Positions 53,053 to 61,864 of a stretch of 64,000 nucleotides of DNA are shown here, in pieces. Below the pieces are notes generated by a model. That model saw nothing but the letters and a program-made list of their open reading frames with translations, was not told where the DNA came from and did not search any database. Position numbers and translations under genes: made by a program. The stretch is from Halosimplex litoreum (lineage in GTDB: Archaea > Halobacteriota > Halobacteria > Halobacteriales > Haloarculaceae): the NCBI RefSeq assembly GCF_016065055.1, contig NZ_CP065856.1, positions 1,921,836 to 1,985,835 on the forward strand, given 5' to 3'. How positions within the stretch are numbered: position 1 is the first letter of the stretch; the number at the start of each line of letters is the position of its first letter.

Positions 53053-54036
53053 ATGAGTCCGCCCGGCGACGACGAGCCGCCCTCCGGAGAGCCCGACGGA
53101 TCCGGTGATAGCGGGACTGAGCCGGAAGGAGGCGACGCACGCCGCCCGGAGGCTGCCGAACCGCGCCACTCCGACGCGGTCGACAGCTCGTCCGAATCCG
53201 GGACCGACCGCGGGCGAGACGCGGAGACTGGAGTGGGCGTCGCCGTCAACGGAGGCGCTCGGGAGACGGACGCGCCGCCGGTTCGCCACGGCGACGACGA
53301 GGTGACCGAATCGAAAGCAGGGAGCGGAGCGCGGACGTTCCTGGTCGACGTACTGTCGAGCGCGCTGGCGGTCTTGCTGGTCGGCGCGTTGCTGTTCGCG
53401 GTCAGCGGTGTGTGGCCCCCGATGGTCGCCATCGAGAGTTCGAGTATGGCACCGCACATGAACACCGGCGACCTGGTGTTCGTCATGGACGAGCAGCGGT
53501 TCCCGGGCGACGGCGAGATAGCCGGAACAGGTGTCGTCACGCTCCGTTCGGGCCAACACACCGACTACCGGCAGTTCCAGCGCCCGGGCGACGTGATCGT
53601 CTACAAACCCGACGGTAACGACGGGGCCACGCCGATCATCCACCGGGCGATGTTCTACGTGCAGGAGGGCGAGAACTGGTACGAGGAGGCCGATCGCCAG
53701 TCGATCGGCCGCTACAGCGAGTGCGGGGAGTCGACAGAGGAGGCGCTCCCGTACTGCCCGGCCCCGCACGCCGGGTTCATCACGAAGGGCGACAACAACG
53801 GCGGCTACGACCAGGCCCAACCGGATCCGCTGAGCGCCCCGGTCAAGGCCGAGTGGGTCGTCGGCACTGCCGAGGTCCGTATCCCGAAACTCGGGTGCAT
53901 CCGACTGCGGAACGAGCGGTGTCTGGGCAGCGCCCGCGCGTCGCCTACTGGCGTGGCGTTCGCGACCGACACGGCGCGTACGGCCGACGCGGCGCTCGCC
54001 GGCGAGACCCGGAACCGAAGCGCGGTCGCTCCGTAG
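53053..54036 (+). CDS. S26 family signal peptidase
   Basis: 327 residues. A long acidic N-terminus (about 1-95) is followed by one transmembrane helix (VDVLSSALAVLLVGALLFAV) and an outside catalytic domain with the Ser in ESSSMAPHM and a GDVIVYKP strand; the IIHRAMF motif gives the His expected for the archaeal/ER-type Ser-His mechanism, and TKGDNNGGYDQ carries the conserved Asp. It removes signal peptides on the outer face of the membrane. It is longer than typical archaeal Sec11-like proteins because of its N- and C-terminal tails. Divergent from DP1. Confidence 0.88.
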   Translation: MSPPGDDEPPSGEPDGSGDSGTEPEGGDARRPEAAEPRHSDAVDSSSESGTDRGRDAETGVGVAVNGGARETDAPPVRHGDDEVTESKAGSGARTFLVDVLSSALAVLLVGALLFAVSGVWPPMVAIESSSMAPHMNTGDLVFVMDEQRFPGDGEIAGTGVVTLRSGQHTDYRQFQRPGDVIVYKPDGNDGATPIIHRAMFYVQEGENWYEEADRQSIGRYSECGESTEEALPYCPAPHAGFITKGDNNGGYDQAQPDPLSAPVKAEWVVGTAEVRIPKLGCIRLRNERCLGSARASPTGVAFATDTARTADAALAGETRNRSAVAP

Positions 54037-54096
54037 GACGAGGCGAGAACGCCGGCGAAAAGTCGCGAGCGTGGCCGTCGGTTCGGACCGTGGCTG

Positions 54097-55875
54097 TCAG
54101 CTCGAGTCGTTGTCGAAACGTGTCTGGACGAACGGCTGGGTGTCCTCGATGTCCGACAGCCGCGAGTCCGACAGGAGGACGGCCTCGGTCTCGTCGATCG
54201 GGACCGACAGAGAGATCTCCTTCGTGCGGCCGTAACGGCCCTTGCTGACGACGACGGCGTTGACGATGCCGAGCATGTCCAGCTCGGAGATGAGGTCGGT
54301 GACGCGGCGCTGGGTGAGGGTGTCGACGTCGATCTCCTCGCACAGCCGTTGATAGACGTTGTACACCTCGCCGGTGTTGATGTTGTGGACCCCGTTTTTC
54401 TCCAGCATGATGATCGCGAACAGGACGAGCTTCGACTGGGTGGGGAGGGTCCGAACCACCTCGACGACGCGGTCGAGTTCGATCTTCTCCTGTGCCTTGC
54501 GGACGTGGTCCTCGTCGACGTCGTCGGTCTGGTCGCGCTCGGCGAGTTCGCCGGCCGTGCGGAGCAGGTCCAGGGCGCGGCGGGCGTCGCCGTGTTCCTG
54601 GGCGGCGAACGCCGCACAGAGCGGGATCACGTCGTCGGTCAGGGCGTCGCCCTCGAAGGCGACCTCGGCGCGGTGTTCGAGGATGTCCCGCAGCTGGTTG
54701 GCGTCGTAGGGCGGGAAGACGATCTCCTCCTCGCCGAGGCTGGACTTGACGCGGGGGTCGAGGAAGTCGGTGAACTTCAGGTCGTTGGAGATGCCCATGA
54801 TCGACACCCGCGAGCGCTCCAGCTCGGAGTTCATCCGCGAGAGGTTGTACAGCGTGTCGTCGCCCGACTTCTCGACGAGCTTGTCGATCTCGTCGAGCAT
54901 GATGACGACGACCCGCTCGTGGTAGTCGACGGCGTCGAAGAAGGTGCTGTACACCCGGTCAGTGGGCCACCCGGTCATCGGCACCTGTTCGAACGACTCG
55001 CGGTCCTCCTCCAGCTGTTCGATTCGGTCCTCGACGGCTGCGACCGAGTCGTACTCGGTCTCGGCCAGCGCCGTCGGGGTCTCGCGTGCGCGCTCGCGAA
55101 GCGATTCAAGGTCGTCGAGTTCCTCGTCGATGACCGCCTCGTTCTTCTCGACGAACTTGTTGGCCAGCTGGGCGAGCACGCGGTACTGCGTGTCGGTGAC
55201 CTCGCAGTTGATGTACTCGACCTCGCAGGGAACCTCGTACTTCTGGGAGGTGGATTCCAGTTCCGTGCTGACGAACTTCGCGCTGGCGGTCTTGCCGGTC
55301 CCCGTCTTCCCGTAGATGAGGATGTTCGAGGGCGAGTCCCCGCGCAGCGCGGTCACGAGGATAGTCGCCATGTTGTTGATCTGTTCCTCGCGGTGCGGGA
55401 GTTTGCGCGGCGTGTAGGACGGACGGAGGACCTCCTTGTTCTCGAAGATCGGGTCGCCCGCCAACAGGTCGTCGAACAGTCCCTGGGAGGCCTCTTCGGG
55501 ATCTTCGGAGCCGACGTCGTCGAGCATCACGTCGTCGAGTACCGACGAGTCGGCGTCGTCGCCCTCGGCGTCGAAGTCGACCCCAGCCGAGCCGACACCG
55601 CCTCGAACGGTCGACACCGAGTCGGTGTCGGCCGCGTTCGCCGTCTCGGGATCGGAGTGGTCGTCGTCCGTCGGATTCCGGTTCCCGGCGGTCGACTCGT
55701 CGCTCTCGCGAATCGCGCTCTCCTCCCGGTCGCCGGACTGTCCCTTGGCAGCACGGTCGGACTGTGTTCCCCCTTCATCCGTCGACGGGGGTAGCTGTTC
55801 GTCGTCTCCGTCCGAGCCATCCACGAACCGCTGTGAATCGAGCGTCGTGTCTTGGTCTGTGTCGTCCCCGTTCAT
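54097..55875 (-). CDS. orc1: Orc1/Cdc6 replication initiator
   Basis: 592 residues. An acidic disordered N-terminal extension (about 1-130), then an AAA+ ATPase with Walker A IYGKTGTGKT (near 187-196), Walker B VVIMLDEIDKL, sensor 1 MGISNDLKF, and a C-terminal winged helix (TLTQRRVTDLISELDMLGI). It binds origin recognition boxes and loads MCM. It lies next to an AT-rich intergenic region with strong boxes, so it is probably the initiator of that origin. ATG 55875 (MNGDDTDQD) is chosen; in-frame ATG 55956 and 56016 would add low-complexity sequence and cover an ORB-like site. Confidence 0.92.
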   Translation of the reverse strand: MNGDDTDQDTTLDSQRFVDGSDGDDEQLPPSTDEGGTQSDRAAKGQSGDREESAIRESDESTAGNRNPTDDDHSDPETANAADTDSVSTVRGGVGSAGVDFDAEGDDADSSVLDDVMLDDVGSEDPEEASQGLFDDLLAGDPIFENKEVLRPSYTPRKLPHREEQINNMATILVTALRGDSPSNILIYGKTGTGKTASAKFVSTELESTSQKYEVPCEVEYINCEVTDTQYRVLAQLANKFVEKNEAVIDEELDDLESLRERARETPTALAETEYDSVAAVEDRIEQLEEDRESFEQVPMTGWPTDRVYSTFFDAVDYHERVVVIMLDEIDKLVEKSGDDTLYNLSRMNSELERSRVSIMGISNDLKFTDFLDPRVKSSLGEEEIVFPPYDANQLRDILEHRAEVAFEGDALTDDVIPLCAAFAAQEHGDARRALDLLRTAGELAERDQTDDVDEDHVRKAQEKIELDRVVEVVRTLPTQSKLVLFAIIMLEKNGVHNINTGEVYNVYQRLCEEIDVDTLTQRRVTDLISELDMLGIVNAVVVSKGRYGRTKEISLSVPIDETEAVLLSDSRLSDIEDTQPFVQTRFDNDSS

Positions 55876-55900
55876 CGTAATCGTTCGAGTACCGCGAAAC

Positions 55901-55924
55901 CGAACCCCTCTGTTTCGTCTGGAA
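55901..55924 (-). other. Origin recognition box-like motif
   Basis: Minus-strand TTCCAGACGAAACAGAGGGG, then TTCG, 26-49 bases upstream of the orc1 ATG. It could mediate autoregulation as well as origin binding. Confidence 0.6.
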
Positions 55925-56220
55925 GTGCCGTCGCGCACCCTCGGAGCGCGACTCATACCGATGATATCACCGCGTTCCGTCGATTCCGACGAAGCCGGTG
56001 AGTCCAGTTGAACCACAAGAACCCGTGGTTGATACGATATTAAATATTTCGGTGACTATCGCGAGGGCCCCCACGACGACCGGATCCCAGCGGTGTACCG
56101 ACCTATCCCAGAGTGTCGACGGAGTGTCCAGATCCCGAATACCCTCTCGACCGGCGACTCTTCCGAGGACACTAGGAGATACTGTCGAAATATAAATTAT
56201 ATGATTGCTTAGCGGTGCGC

Positions 56221-56246
56221 CCCCCACCCCTTCGTTTCGGGTGGAA
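56221..56246 (-). other. Origin recognition box (ORB), strong match
   Basis: Minus-strand TTCCACCCGAAACGAAGGGG followed by TGGGGG. The GAAACGAAGGGGTG core with flanking TTCCA is the haloarchaeal ORB pattern. Confidence 0.75.
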
Positions 56247-56525
56247 CGGACAGGAAGACGGGTGGGGGGGGTCAGCGACGAACGTTCGACCTAACTAGAG
56301 AGAAAGATTTAGTACTTAGACCGTCGAACCATAGCCGTACTAGAGAGAAAACAATATTTCGTCTAGCTTTATGTCTAGTTGTAGAACGTCTATGCACTCT
56401 AGTTATGGTTGAATCACCACTAGTAATTCTCTCTTGCAGTAAAATCACTGAGTCGCATCTGCCTTCGTTCCCGGTTCGGAAACAACCTCGGCCAGCGCTC
56501 GGACTGCCCCCACGGGCTTCGGCCG

Positions 56526-56551
56526 TTCCAGTTGAAACGAAGGGGTGGGGG
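56526..56551 (+). other. Origin recognition box (ORB), strong match
   Basis: Plus-strand TTCCAGTTGAAACGAAGGGG followed by TGGGGG, in inverted orientation to the box at 56221 across the AT-rich region. Confidence 0.78.
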
Positions 56552-56828
56552 TTGGGAGAACTCCGGTTCGTGACTCACGTTGACGAGGAACGCATCGTCG
56601 GGTCTCTAACGACTCGGGGGAGTCATCGGGTCGTCTCTCGGCGGGCGCGACCACTCCGACTCACCCCGTTCGATCCGGCGGCACGTCGACGACGTCCGAT
56701 TCCTTCCGGAGTGCCGCCGATCCGCTCTCCGACGGACCATCTATCTGTCACCCGATGTTTTCTGTCGGTGTGCTCGTAACTCGTGGAGACGGAGGCTGAA
56801 TCGACCGAATTCGTGCCAAGATGTCGAA

Positions 56829-56907
56829 ATACTTATATATGTCTGACGTAGGCTTAAGTGAGTCGGAGCGGCTTATTCGCTCAGATGCGCCCTCGCGGCG
56901 CAGGAGG
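56829..56907 (+). promoter_or_regulatory. oapA promoter and ribosome-binding site
   Basis: ACTTATATAT near 56830 is a strong TATA element but lies about 80 bases before the ATG, so the mRNA probably has a leader. GGAGGAT about 6 bases before ATG 56913 is a good Shine-Dalgarno site, unlike the leaderless majority here. Confidence 0.55.
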
Positions 56908-56912
56908 ATAGG

Positions 56913-57554
56913 ATGGGACTGTTCACAGAACTCAAAGACAGTATTTCGCGGGCAGCATCGACGCTGTTCTCCGAGGAGGATCCGAAACGTATCGGTATCT
57001 ACGGCCCGCCGAACGCGGGGAAGACGACGCTCGCCAACCGCATCGCCCGGGACTGGACCGGCGACGCGGTGGGTCCGGAGAGCCACGTTCCCCACGAGAC
57101 GCGTCGGGCTCGCAGGAAGGAAGACGTCGAGATCGAGCGCGACGGCAAGACCGTCAACATCGACATCGTCGACACGCCCGGCGTGACGACGAAGGTCGAC
57201 TACACGGAGTTTCTCGAACACGACATGGAGAAAGACGACGCCGTCCGTCGCTCCAGGGAGGCGACGGAGGGCGTCGCCGAGGCGATGCACTGGCTCCGCG
57301 AGGACGTCGACGGGGTCATCTACGTGCTCGATTCGACGGAGGACCCGTTCACGCAGGTCAACACGATGCTCATCGGGATCATCGAGAGCCAGGACCTGCC
57401 CGTCCTGATCCTCGCGAACAAGATCGACCTGGACGAGTCGTCCGTCCAGCGGATCCGCAACGCCTACCCCCAGCACGAGACGACGGAGCTGTCGGCCCTC
57501 GAAGGTGACAACATGGACGAAGTGTACGACCAGATCGCGGAGTACTTCGGGTGA
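56913..57554 (+). CDS. oapA: Era-like GTPase OapA, origin-associated
   Basis: 213 residues, TRAFAC-class GTPase. G1 GPPNAGKTT (about 30-38), G3 DTPG, G4 NKID (about 171-174) and G5-like SAL. An amphipathic N-terminal helix (MGLFTELKDSISRAAS) may touch membrane or a partner. Its position first in an operon beside orc1 and the origin matches the haloarchaeal oapABC locus, whose exact function is unsettled. Followed after 3 bases by oapB. Confidence 0.9.
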   Translation: MGLFTELKDSISRAASTLFSEEDPKRIGIYGPPNAGKTTLANRIARDWTGDAVGPESHVPHETRRARRKEDVEIERDGKTVNIDIVDTPGVTTKVDYTEFLEHDMEKDDAVRRSREATEGVAEAMHWLREDVDGVIYVLDSTEDPFTQVNTMLIGIIESQDLPVLILANKIDLDESSVQRIRNAYPQHETTELSALEGDNMDEVYDQIAEYFG

Positions 57555-57557
57555 ATC

Positions 57558-57947
57558 ATGGCTGAAGCGAAACATCCCGAAGACGAAGACGGAGTGCAGA
57601 TCGACCTGATCAGCGCCGAGCGGATGGACGGCAAGACGACGATGGAGAAGATCCGGATGATCTTGGACGGCGTCCGGGACAACAACATCGTCATCCTCGA
57701 AGCCGGACTCACGCCCGACGAGGAGTCGCGGCTCATCGAGGTCACGATGACCGAGATCAGCCCCGACGAGTTCAACGGTATCGAGATCGAGACCTACCCC
57801 AAGTCCCAGGCCGACGACTCGAGCCTGCTGGGTCGGCTGATGGGCAAAGAGGAGACCAAGAAGCTGACCGTCATCGGGCCGGCCAACCAGATCGAGACGC
57901 TCCACAAGGACGAAACCCTCATCAGCGCGCTCGTCTCACGGAAATAG
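57558..57947 (+). CDS. oapB: DUF2073 protein OapB, origin-associated
   Basis: 129 residues. DUF2073 pattern: GVQIDLISAERMDGKTTMEKIRMILDGVRDNNIVILEAGLTPDEESRLIE (split motifs LISAERM and VILEAGLTP). A PH- or ferredoxin-like alpha/beta protein with no enzymatic motif. DUF2073 proteins also occur outside Halobacteria, where a related OapB has been linked to binding a structured RNA (OLE) in bacteria only by name, so that should not be assumed here. It is coupled with oapA and oapC. Confidence 0.9.
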   Translation: MAEAKHPEDEDGVQIDLISAERMDGKTTMEKIRMILDGVRDNNIVILEAGLTPDEESRLIEVTMTEISPDEFNGIEIETYPKSQADDSSLLGRLMGKEETKKLTVIGPANQIETLHKDETLISALVSRK

Positions 57948-57953
57948 TCAGGT

Positions 57954-58868
57954 ATGCCCCACCAGTGTACGAGTTGCGACCGGACGTTCGCCGACGGCTC
58001 CAAGGAGATGCTGTCGGGTTGTCCGGAGTGTGGCGGCACGAAGTTCCAGTTCCGTCCCGACGGCTTCGACGGCGCGAGCGACGCGGCGAGTCCGGACGCG
58101 AGCGACAGTGGGCCTTCCGGGTCGACGCCGGAGTCGCCGCCGGAGCCGACGGACCGGCCGGGCGACTCGGTGAGCCGGACGGTCGGCAACGCCGCCGCGA
58201 CGGTCCGGGACCTGGTCGGCGGGTCGGCGAGCAGTGACGCCACGCAGGCGCGCCCGCCGTCGGAGTCGGGCGGCGCGACCGCCCCGGCCGCCGGGTCGAG
58301 CGCATCGTCGACCGCGACGACCGAAGACTCGGACCCGACCGTCGATACCGACGACTCGTTCGACGACGACATCATCGTCGCCGAATCCGAGCCCGGGACC
58401 GAGGACACCGCCCAGGCCGACGCGCGCAGTCAGCTCGTCGACCCCGACGAGATGCCCGATTCCGAGAGGTTCGAGCCGGGCCGGGCGGATAGCGCGGACA
58501 GAGTCGCTGGCGACGCTGGTCGGGAGACCGACCCGTCACCGGGCGACGTGGCGACCGGGTCCCCAGACGAGGGTGTGACCGAACCTGCCGGAGCCGACGC
58601 GGCGAACGGTGGGGCATCCGCCGGTGACGCGGCGGACGGCCGCACCGTCACCGAGGAGCCCGACGCCGAGCGAGCGGACCGACCGGATCTGGCCGAGTTG
58701 CGCGAGGAACTCAACGACCAGTTCGAGAGCATCCGCGTCCTCGAACCCGGCCAGTACGAACTCAACCTGATGGAACTGTACGACCGTGAGGAGTACATCA
58801 TCGCCCTCCAGGAAGACGGTCGCTACAGCATCCAGGTGCCCGAGACCTGGCGCCAGGCCGACGCCTGA
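57954..58868 (+). CDS. oapC: Zinc-ribbon protein OapC, origin-associated
   Basis: 304 residues. N-terminal zinc ribbon with CTSC (5-8) and CPEC (23-26). A long acidic Ser/Ala/Thr-rich linker (about 40-245) is presumably disordered. A conserved C-terminal domain (about 245-302) reads LREELNDQFESIRVLEPGQYELNLMELYDREEYIIAL, here described by its LEPGQYELNLMEL core. Third gene of the oap operon; the start lies 6 bases after the oapB stop. The molecular role is unknown. Confidence 0.88.
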   Translation: MPHQCTSCDRTFADGSKEMLSGCPECGGTKFQFRPDGFDGASDAASPDASDSGPSGSTPESPPEPTDRPGDSVSRTVGNAAATVRDLVGGSASSDATQARPPSESGGATAPAAGSSASSTATTEDSDPTVDTDDSFDDDIIVAESEPGTEDTAQADARSQLVDPDEMPDSERFEPGRADSADRVAGDAGRETDPSPGDVATGSPDEGVTEPAGADAANGGASAGDAADGRTVTEEPDAERADRPDLAELREELNDQFESIRVLEPGQYELNLMELYDREEYIIALQEDGRYSIQVPETWRQADA

Positions 58869-59225
58869 ACACATCCTCCTGGGCCGCTTTTACCCCCAGT
58901 TTCGAGTCGACGGCTCCGCAGCGTCGCGATCACGCGACGGACGGAACCGACCGAGCCCGCGCTCGCGGGACCGCCGGTGCAGGCACAATCGTTATACTCT
59001 CGGCCGTCGATACTCGCGTCAACGGAGGGGTACCCGTGACTCACCAGCGTTCACACCTCGAGGAGTGGGCGTCACTGCTCGACGAACGAGTGTGCGAAGA
59101 AGCCCTCGACGAGGGTCACCGACCGGGCGGTCGCGTCGACCGGTCGGAGCCGCGTCGGAGGGGATGAGTCGTCGGCGGTCCGTCGACGCCGTCGGGTCGA
59201 CGGTGTCACGCGCCGCCGGTCGCCG
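58869..59225. other. Gap between oapC and mdh
   Basis: Carries a TTATAC box near 58992, a GGAGGGG ribosome-binding-like run near 59025 and the small ORF listed separately. Nothing else is supportable. Confidence 0.5.
59037..59168 (+). CDS. Possible 43-residue protein
   Basis: GTG start 6 bases after GGAGGGGTACC, a strong Shine-Dalgarno, with TTATAC about 45 bases upstream. The product (MTHQRSHLEEWASLLDERVC...) has a plausible amphipathic helix EEWASLLDERVCEEAL and a basic tail. Codon third positions are GC-rich as in real genes here. No homologue is recognised from memory; it could be chance. Confidence 0.4.
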
Positions 59226-60149
59226 TCACTCCTCGCTGGTCATCTGGTCGTACTGGTCGGAGAGCTTCTCGGCGGCGTCGTCCATCAGTTCCCGCTCGTA
59301 CTCGGAGAGCTCCCACTCGACGACTTCCTCGACGCCGTCGGAGCCGAGCTTGACCGGGACGCCGAAGGCGGTGTCCTCGTAGCCGAACTCGCCGTCGAGG
59401 ACGAGCGAGCCAGGCAGCACCTCGCCGGTGTCGTGCAGGATAGCCTCGACCATGTGGGCGACGCCCGTCGCGGGGCCCCACTCGGTGGCGCCCTTGCGTT
59501 CGATGACGTTCATCGCCGACTCCTGCAGGTCTTCGAGGATGGCCTCGCGCTCGTCGGCGTCGAACTCGGGGTCGCGGCCGTCGACGCGGACCTTCGAGAA
59601 CATCGGCACCTGCGCGTCGCCGTGCTCGCCGAGGATGGTCGCCTCGACGTTGCCGACCTGCGTGTCGAAGCGCTCGGAGAGGACGTAGCGGAATCGAGCG
59701 GAGTCCAGCCGGCCGCCGAAACCGACTACCTTCTCGCGTGCGCGCGAGCCCGTCTCGTAGAGGTGGCGGTTGAGCAGGTCCACCGGGTTCGAGGTCGTGA
59801 CGGTGACGAAGTCGTCGTTGTGCTCGGCGATCGAGGAGCCGATGTCGTCCATGATCGGCGCGTTGTCGCCGGCCAGATCGATGCGGGTCTGGCCGGGCTG
59901 GCGCGGGATGCCGGCCGTGATGACGACCACGTCCGAGCCGGCGGTGTCTTCGTAGGTGCCCTGTCGGACGGTCGTGTTCGAGTCGTAGGCGACGCCGTGG
60001 TTGGCGTCCGCAGCCTGCCCGATCGTCACGTCTTCCTGGTCCGGGATGTCCACGAAGACGAGGTCGTCGACGATGTCACGAAGCGCAAGGTTGTACCCCG
60101 CTGCCGCCCCGACGGTGCCCGCCGCACCGACGATGCTAACTTTCGTCAT
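59226..60149 (-). CDS. mdh: Malate dehydrogenase
   Basis: 307 residues, LDH-like malate dehydrogenase of the TCA cycle. NAD-binding GAAGTVG (8-14), substrate-binding Arg83 and Arg89 in IPRQPGQTR (the Arg at the specificity position marks MDH over LDH), [10 protein letters not shown], and catalytic His in GEHGDAQVP. The acidic surface matches halophilic MDH. ATG 60149 opens [12 protein letters not shown] minus-strand GATTTACCC lies about 40 bases upstream. Confidence 0.95.
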   Translation of the reverse strand: MTKVSIVGAAGTVGAAAGYNLALRDIVDDLVFVDIPDQEDVTIGQAADANHGVAYDSNTTVRQGTYEDTAGSDVVVITAGIPRQPGQTRIDLAGDNAPIMDDIGSSIAEHNDDFVTVTTSNPVDLLNRHLYETGSRAREKVVGFGGRLDSARFRYVLSERFDTQVGNVEATILGEHGDAQVPMFSKVRVDGRDPEFDADEREAILEDLQESAMNVIERKGATEWGPATGVAHMVEAILHDTGEVLPGSLVLDGEFGYEDTAFGVPVKLGSDGVEEVVEWELSEYERELMDDAAEKLSDQYDQMTSEE

Positions 60150-60282
60150 ATCACGTCAAACTGTGCCACGTTCAGTGGGTAAATCTATCGAAACCCGCCC
60201 GCTGGACCCGTCGTTCGTCCATTAGGGGTTCGACGATCGTCGATTCACTCGGGCCACCGAGGGCGCTCGCGGGGCGGTCGTG

Positions 60283-60305
60283 GCGACGGTCTTTTTGACC
60301 GTCGC
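60283..60305. promoter_or_regulatory. Inverted repeat overlapping promoter
   Basis: Arms GCGACGGTC (60283-60291) and GACCGTCGC (60297-60305) around TTTTT. The T-run sits where the TATA element of the ATG at 60321 should be, so binding or folding here would affect transcription. Confidence 0.5.
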
Positions 60306-60320
60306 TGGTATCCTACGGGT

Positions 60321-61142
60321 ATGAGCGACTTCGACAAGGAAGCCGAGCGCGAGCGGCTCCGCGAGAAGTACGAACAGGACAAGCAGAAACGGGAGGCCAG
60401 CGAGCGGATGAGCGACCTCCTGTTGAAGGGCGCGACGATGACCAACGCCCACTGCAACGACTGCGGCGACCCGATCTTCCGCTACGACGGCGACGAGTTC
60501 TGCCCCACCTGCCAGCGCGTGGTCACGAACGAGGAGTCCGTCGAGGAAGCCGTCGAAAGCGAGGGACGGGTCGACGAACCCGTCGAGACACCCGACGAGG
60601 GCGGGGACGTGGGTTCCGCAGCGGCGGACGGGACGACCGACCAGTCCCCGGCGGCCGAGAACGGCGACACGCCCGATCACATCGAGGTGAAACAGCCCGA
60701 CGGTCCCGCCGTCCGGACCGGCGCCGACGAGTCCGGCGTCGAGGAGTCGACGCCGGAGGACGCGAACGCGGACGCCGATTCCGAGGCAGGTCAGTCCGAG
60801 CCGTCCCAGCGACAGCCCGCCCAGCAGTCGCCGACCCGATCACCGGACCAGCCGTCTCGCACACGGGGCCGGTCGGGCCAGTCGCCCGATCAGTCCCGCG
60901 AGCAATCCGGACAGCCGCGCGAACAGCCTTCCCGGACGCCGTCGACGCCCGAGCCGGCGGCGTCCGCGGTCGCTGCCGAGTCCGGGGACGACTTCGGCGC
61001 TGCCCGCGCGTCGCTGGTCCGAACGCTCCGGACACACGCCGAGCGTGCCGAAAACGCCGACGACCCACGTCGCGCTCGCGACCACCTCGCGGCGGCACGC
61101 GAGGCCGCCGAAGCGCTGGGTGCGCTGTCCGGGTCGTACTGA
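60321..61142 (+). CDS. SSSCA1-type zinc-ribbon protein
   Basis: 273 residues. Opens with a charged helix (MSDFDKEAERERLREKYEQD), then LLLKGATMTNAHCNDCGDPIFRYDG and FCPTCQ, the Sjogren syndrome/scleroderma autoantigen 1 zinc-ribbon pattern (Cys pairs near residues 45-48 and 60-63). A long Gln/Ser/Pro-rich linker (about 75-225) leads to a C-terminal helical bundle (about 228-270). It may be a scaffold protein; no activity is indicated. Confidence 0.85.
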   Translation: MSDFDKEAERERLREKYEQDKQKREASERMSDLLLKGATMTNAHCNDCGDPIFRYDGDEFCPTCQRVVTNEESVEEAVESEGRVDEPVETPDEGGDVGSAAADGTTDQSPAAENGDTPDHIEVKQPDGPAVRTGADESGVEESTPEDANADADSEAGQSEPSQRQPAQQSPTRSPDQPSRTRGRSGQSPDQSREQSGQPREQPSRTPSTPEPAASAVAAESGDDFGAARASLVRTLRTHAERAENADDPRRARDHLAAAREAAEALGALSGSY

Positions 61143-61205
61143 AAGAAGCTGCCGCACCGCTTTTGCCCCACTGCGGCCGACTTCCCCCGTCGGCAGCCGT
61201 CCGCC

Positions 61206-61733
61206 CTACGTTTCCAGTGCGTCCCGCGCCGCGTCGAGCGCGTCGATCGGGCTCGGACACTCCTGGAGGGTCTCGCCACCTTCGGTGTGAACGAGCCGCG
61301 GGAACTTCGAGCGCGTGTCGAGGATCCCGATCCCCGGCAGCGTGTCGACGCCGACTTCGACGTCGGAGAAGGCGTCGAATCGCGGCGTCCCGTCGGTCAT
61401 CGCCGTCGCCCCCTCGGTCTCGACGGCCGCCGACCCCTCCGCGGAGTCGGCGAGGACGGGATAGGTCAACTCGTACCGGCGCCGCCAGTAGCCGGCCCGT
61501 TCGGCGGTGTCCGGGAGCGCCCCGACGACGGCCACGTCCTCGGCAGCGAACTCGTCGAAGGCGTCGCTGTAGGCCGTGGCTCGCTCGCGTGACACCTGGC
61601 AGTAGTGGTCTCGCAACAGGAGTACGACCACGGCGTCGAACTCGCCCGCGAGATCGTCGCTCGCGACCGTGTCCGGCCCTGGCCCCCCGTTCGGCAACTC
61701 GAACCTGACGATCCATTGCATACCGTCGCTCAT
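61206..61733 (-). CDS. Redoxin domain protein
   Basis: 175 residues, thioredoxin/peroxiredoxin-like fold. FDAVVVLLLRDHYCQVSRERATAYSD places one Cys at the position of the peroxidatic Cys but not in a classical TxxC context. VAVVGALPDTAERAGYWRRRYELTYPVLAD is the AhpC/BCP-like middle. Probably a thiol peroxidase relative or inactive redoxin. ATG 61733 opens MSDGMQW. Confidence 0.75.
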   Translation of the reverse strand: MSDGMQWIVRFELPNGGPGPDTVASDDLAGEFDAVVVLLLRDHYCQVSRERATAYSDAFDEFAAEDVAVVGALPDTAERAGYWRRRYELTYPVLADSAEGSAAVETEGATAMTDGTPRFDAFSDVEVGVDTLPGIGILDTRSKFPRLVHTEGGETLQECPSPIDALDAARDALET

Positions 61734-61754
61734 CTGTGGCCCCCTGTTGGTCTC

Positions 61755-61824
61755 GGCTTCGAACGCAGGGGTAATCGTTGTTGGGATCGTTCGGAATCTC
61801 GACTCGAAACGAAGGGGTGTTGGG
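61755..61824 (+). other. Two ORB-like motifs in the redoxin-hef intergenic region
   Basis: TCTCGACTCGAAACGAAGGG (61797-61816), continuing GTGTTGGG to 61824, has the GAAACGAAGGGGTG core of the boxes at oriC 5 kb away. A weaker GGCTTCGAACGCAGGGGT lies at about 61755-61772. Confidence 0.55.
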
Positions 61825-61864
61825 CCGCCGAGACGGAGCGCAGTCGAGCGGTCGCCCCACCGGA

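Larger units (their letters stand above)
55876..56912. other. Replication origin region (oriC1-like)
   Basis: The roughly 1 kb between orc1 and oapA contains no supportable gene. ORB-like boxes on opposite strands (56221-56246 minus, 56526-56551 plus) flank an AT-rich stretch (about 56160-56460) suited to unwinding. This stretch includes TATAAATTATATGATTG (near 56190) and two copies of ACTAGAGAGAAA (56294-56305, 56339-56350). A G-run (GGGTGGGGGGGGTC, about 56260-56273) follows the first box. The layout matches known haloarchaeal orc1-linked origins next to oapABC. Confidence 0.85.

Noticed and set aside
55981..56020. A further ORB at TCCAGTTGAACCACAAG
   Set aside because: It lacks the GAAAC core and the G-run; too degenerate to call.
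56017..56912. A protein gene in the AT-rich origin region (open frames near 56405-56779 and 56821-57186)
   Set aside because: Composition is unlike neighbouring genes, no motifs are visible, and the region contains ORBs and AT-rich repeats fitting an origin.
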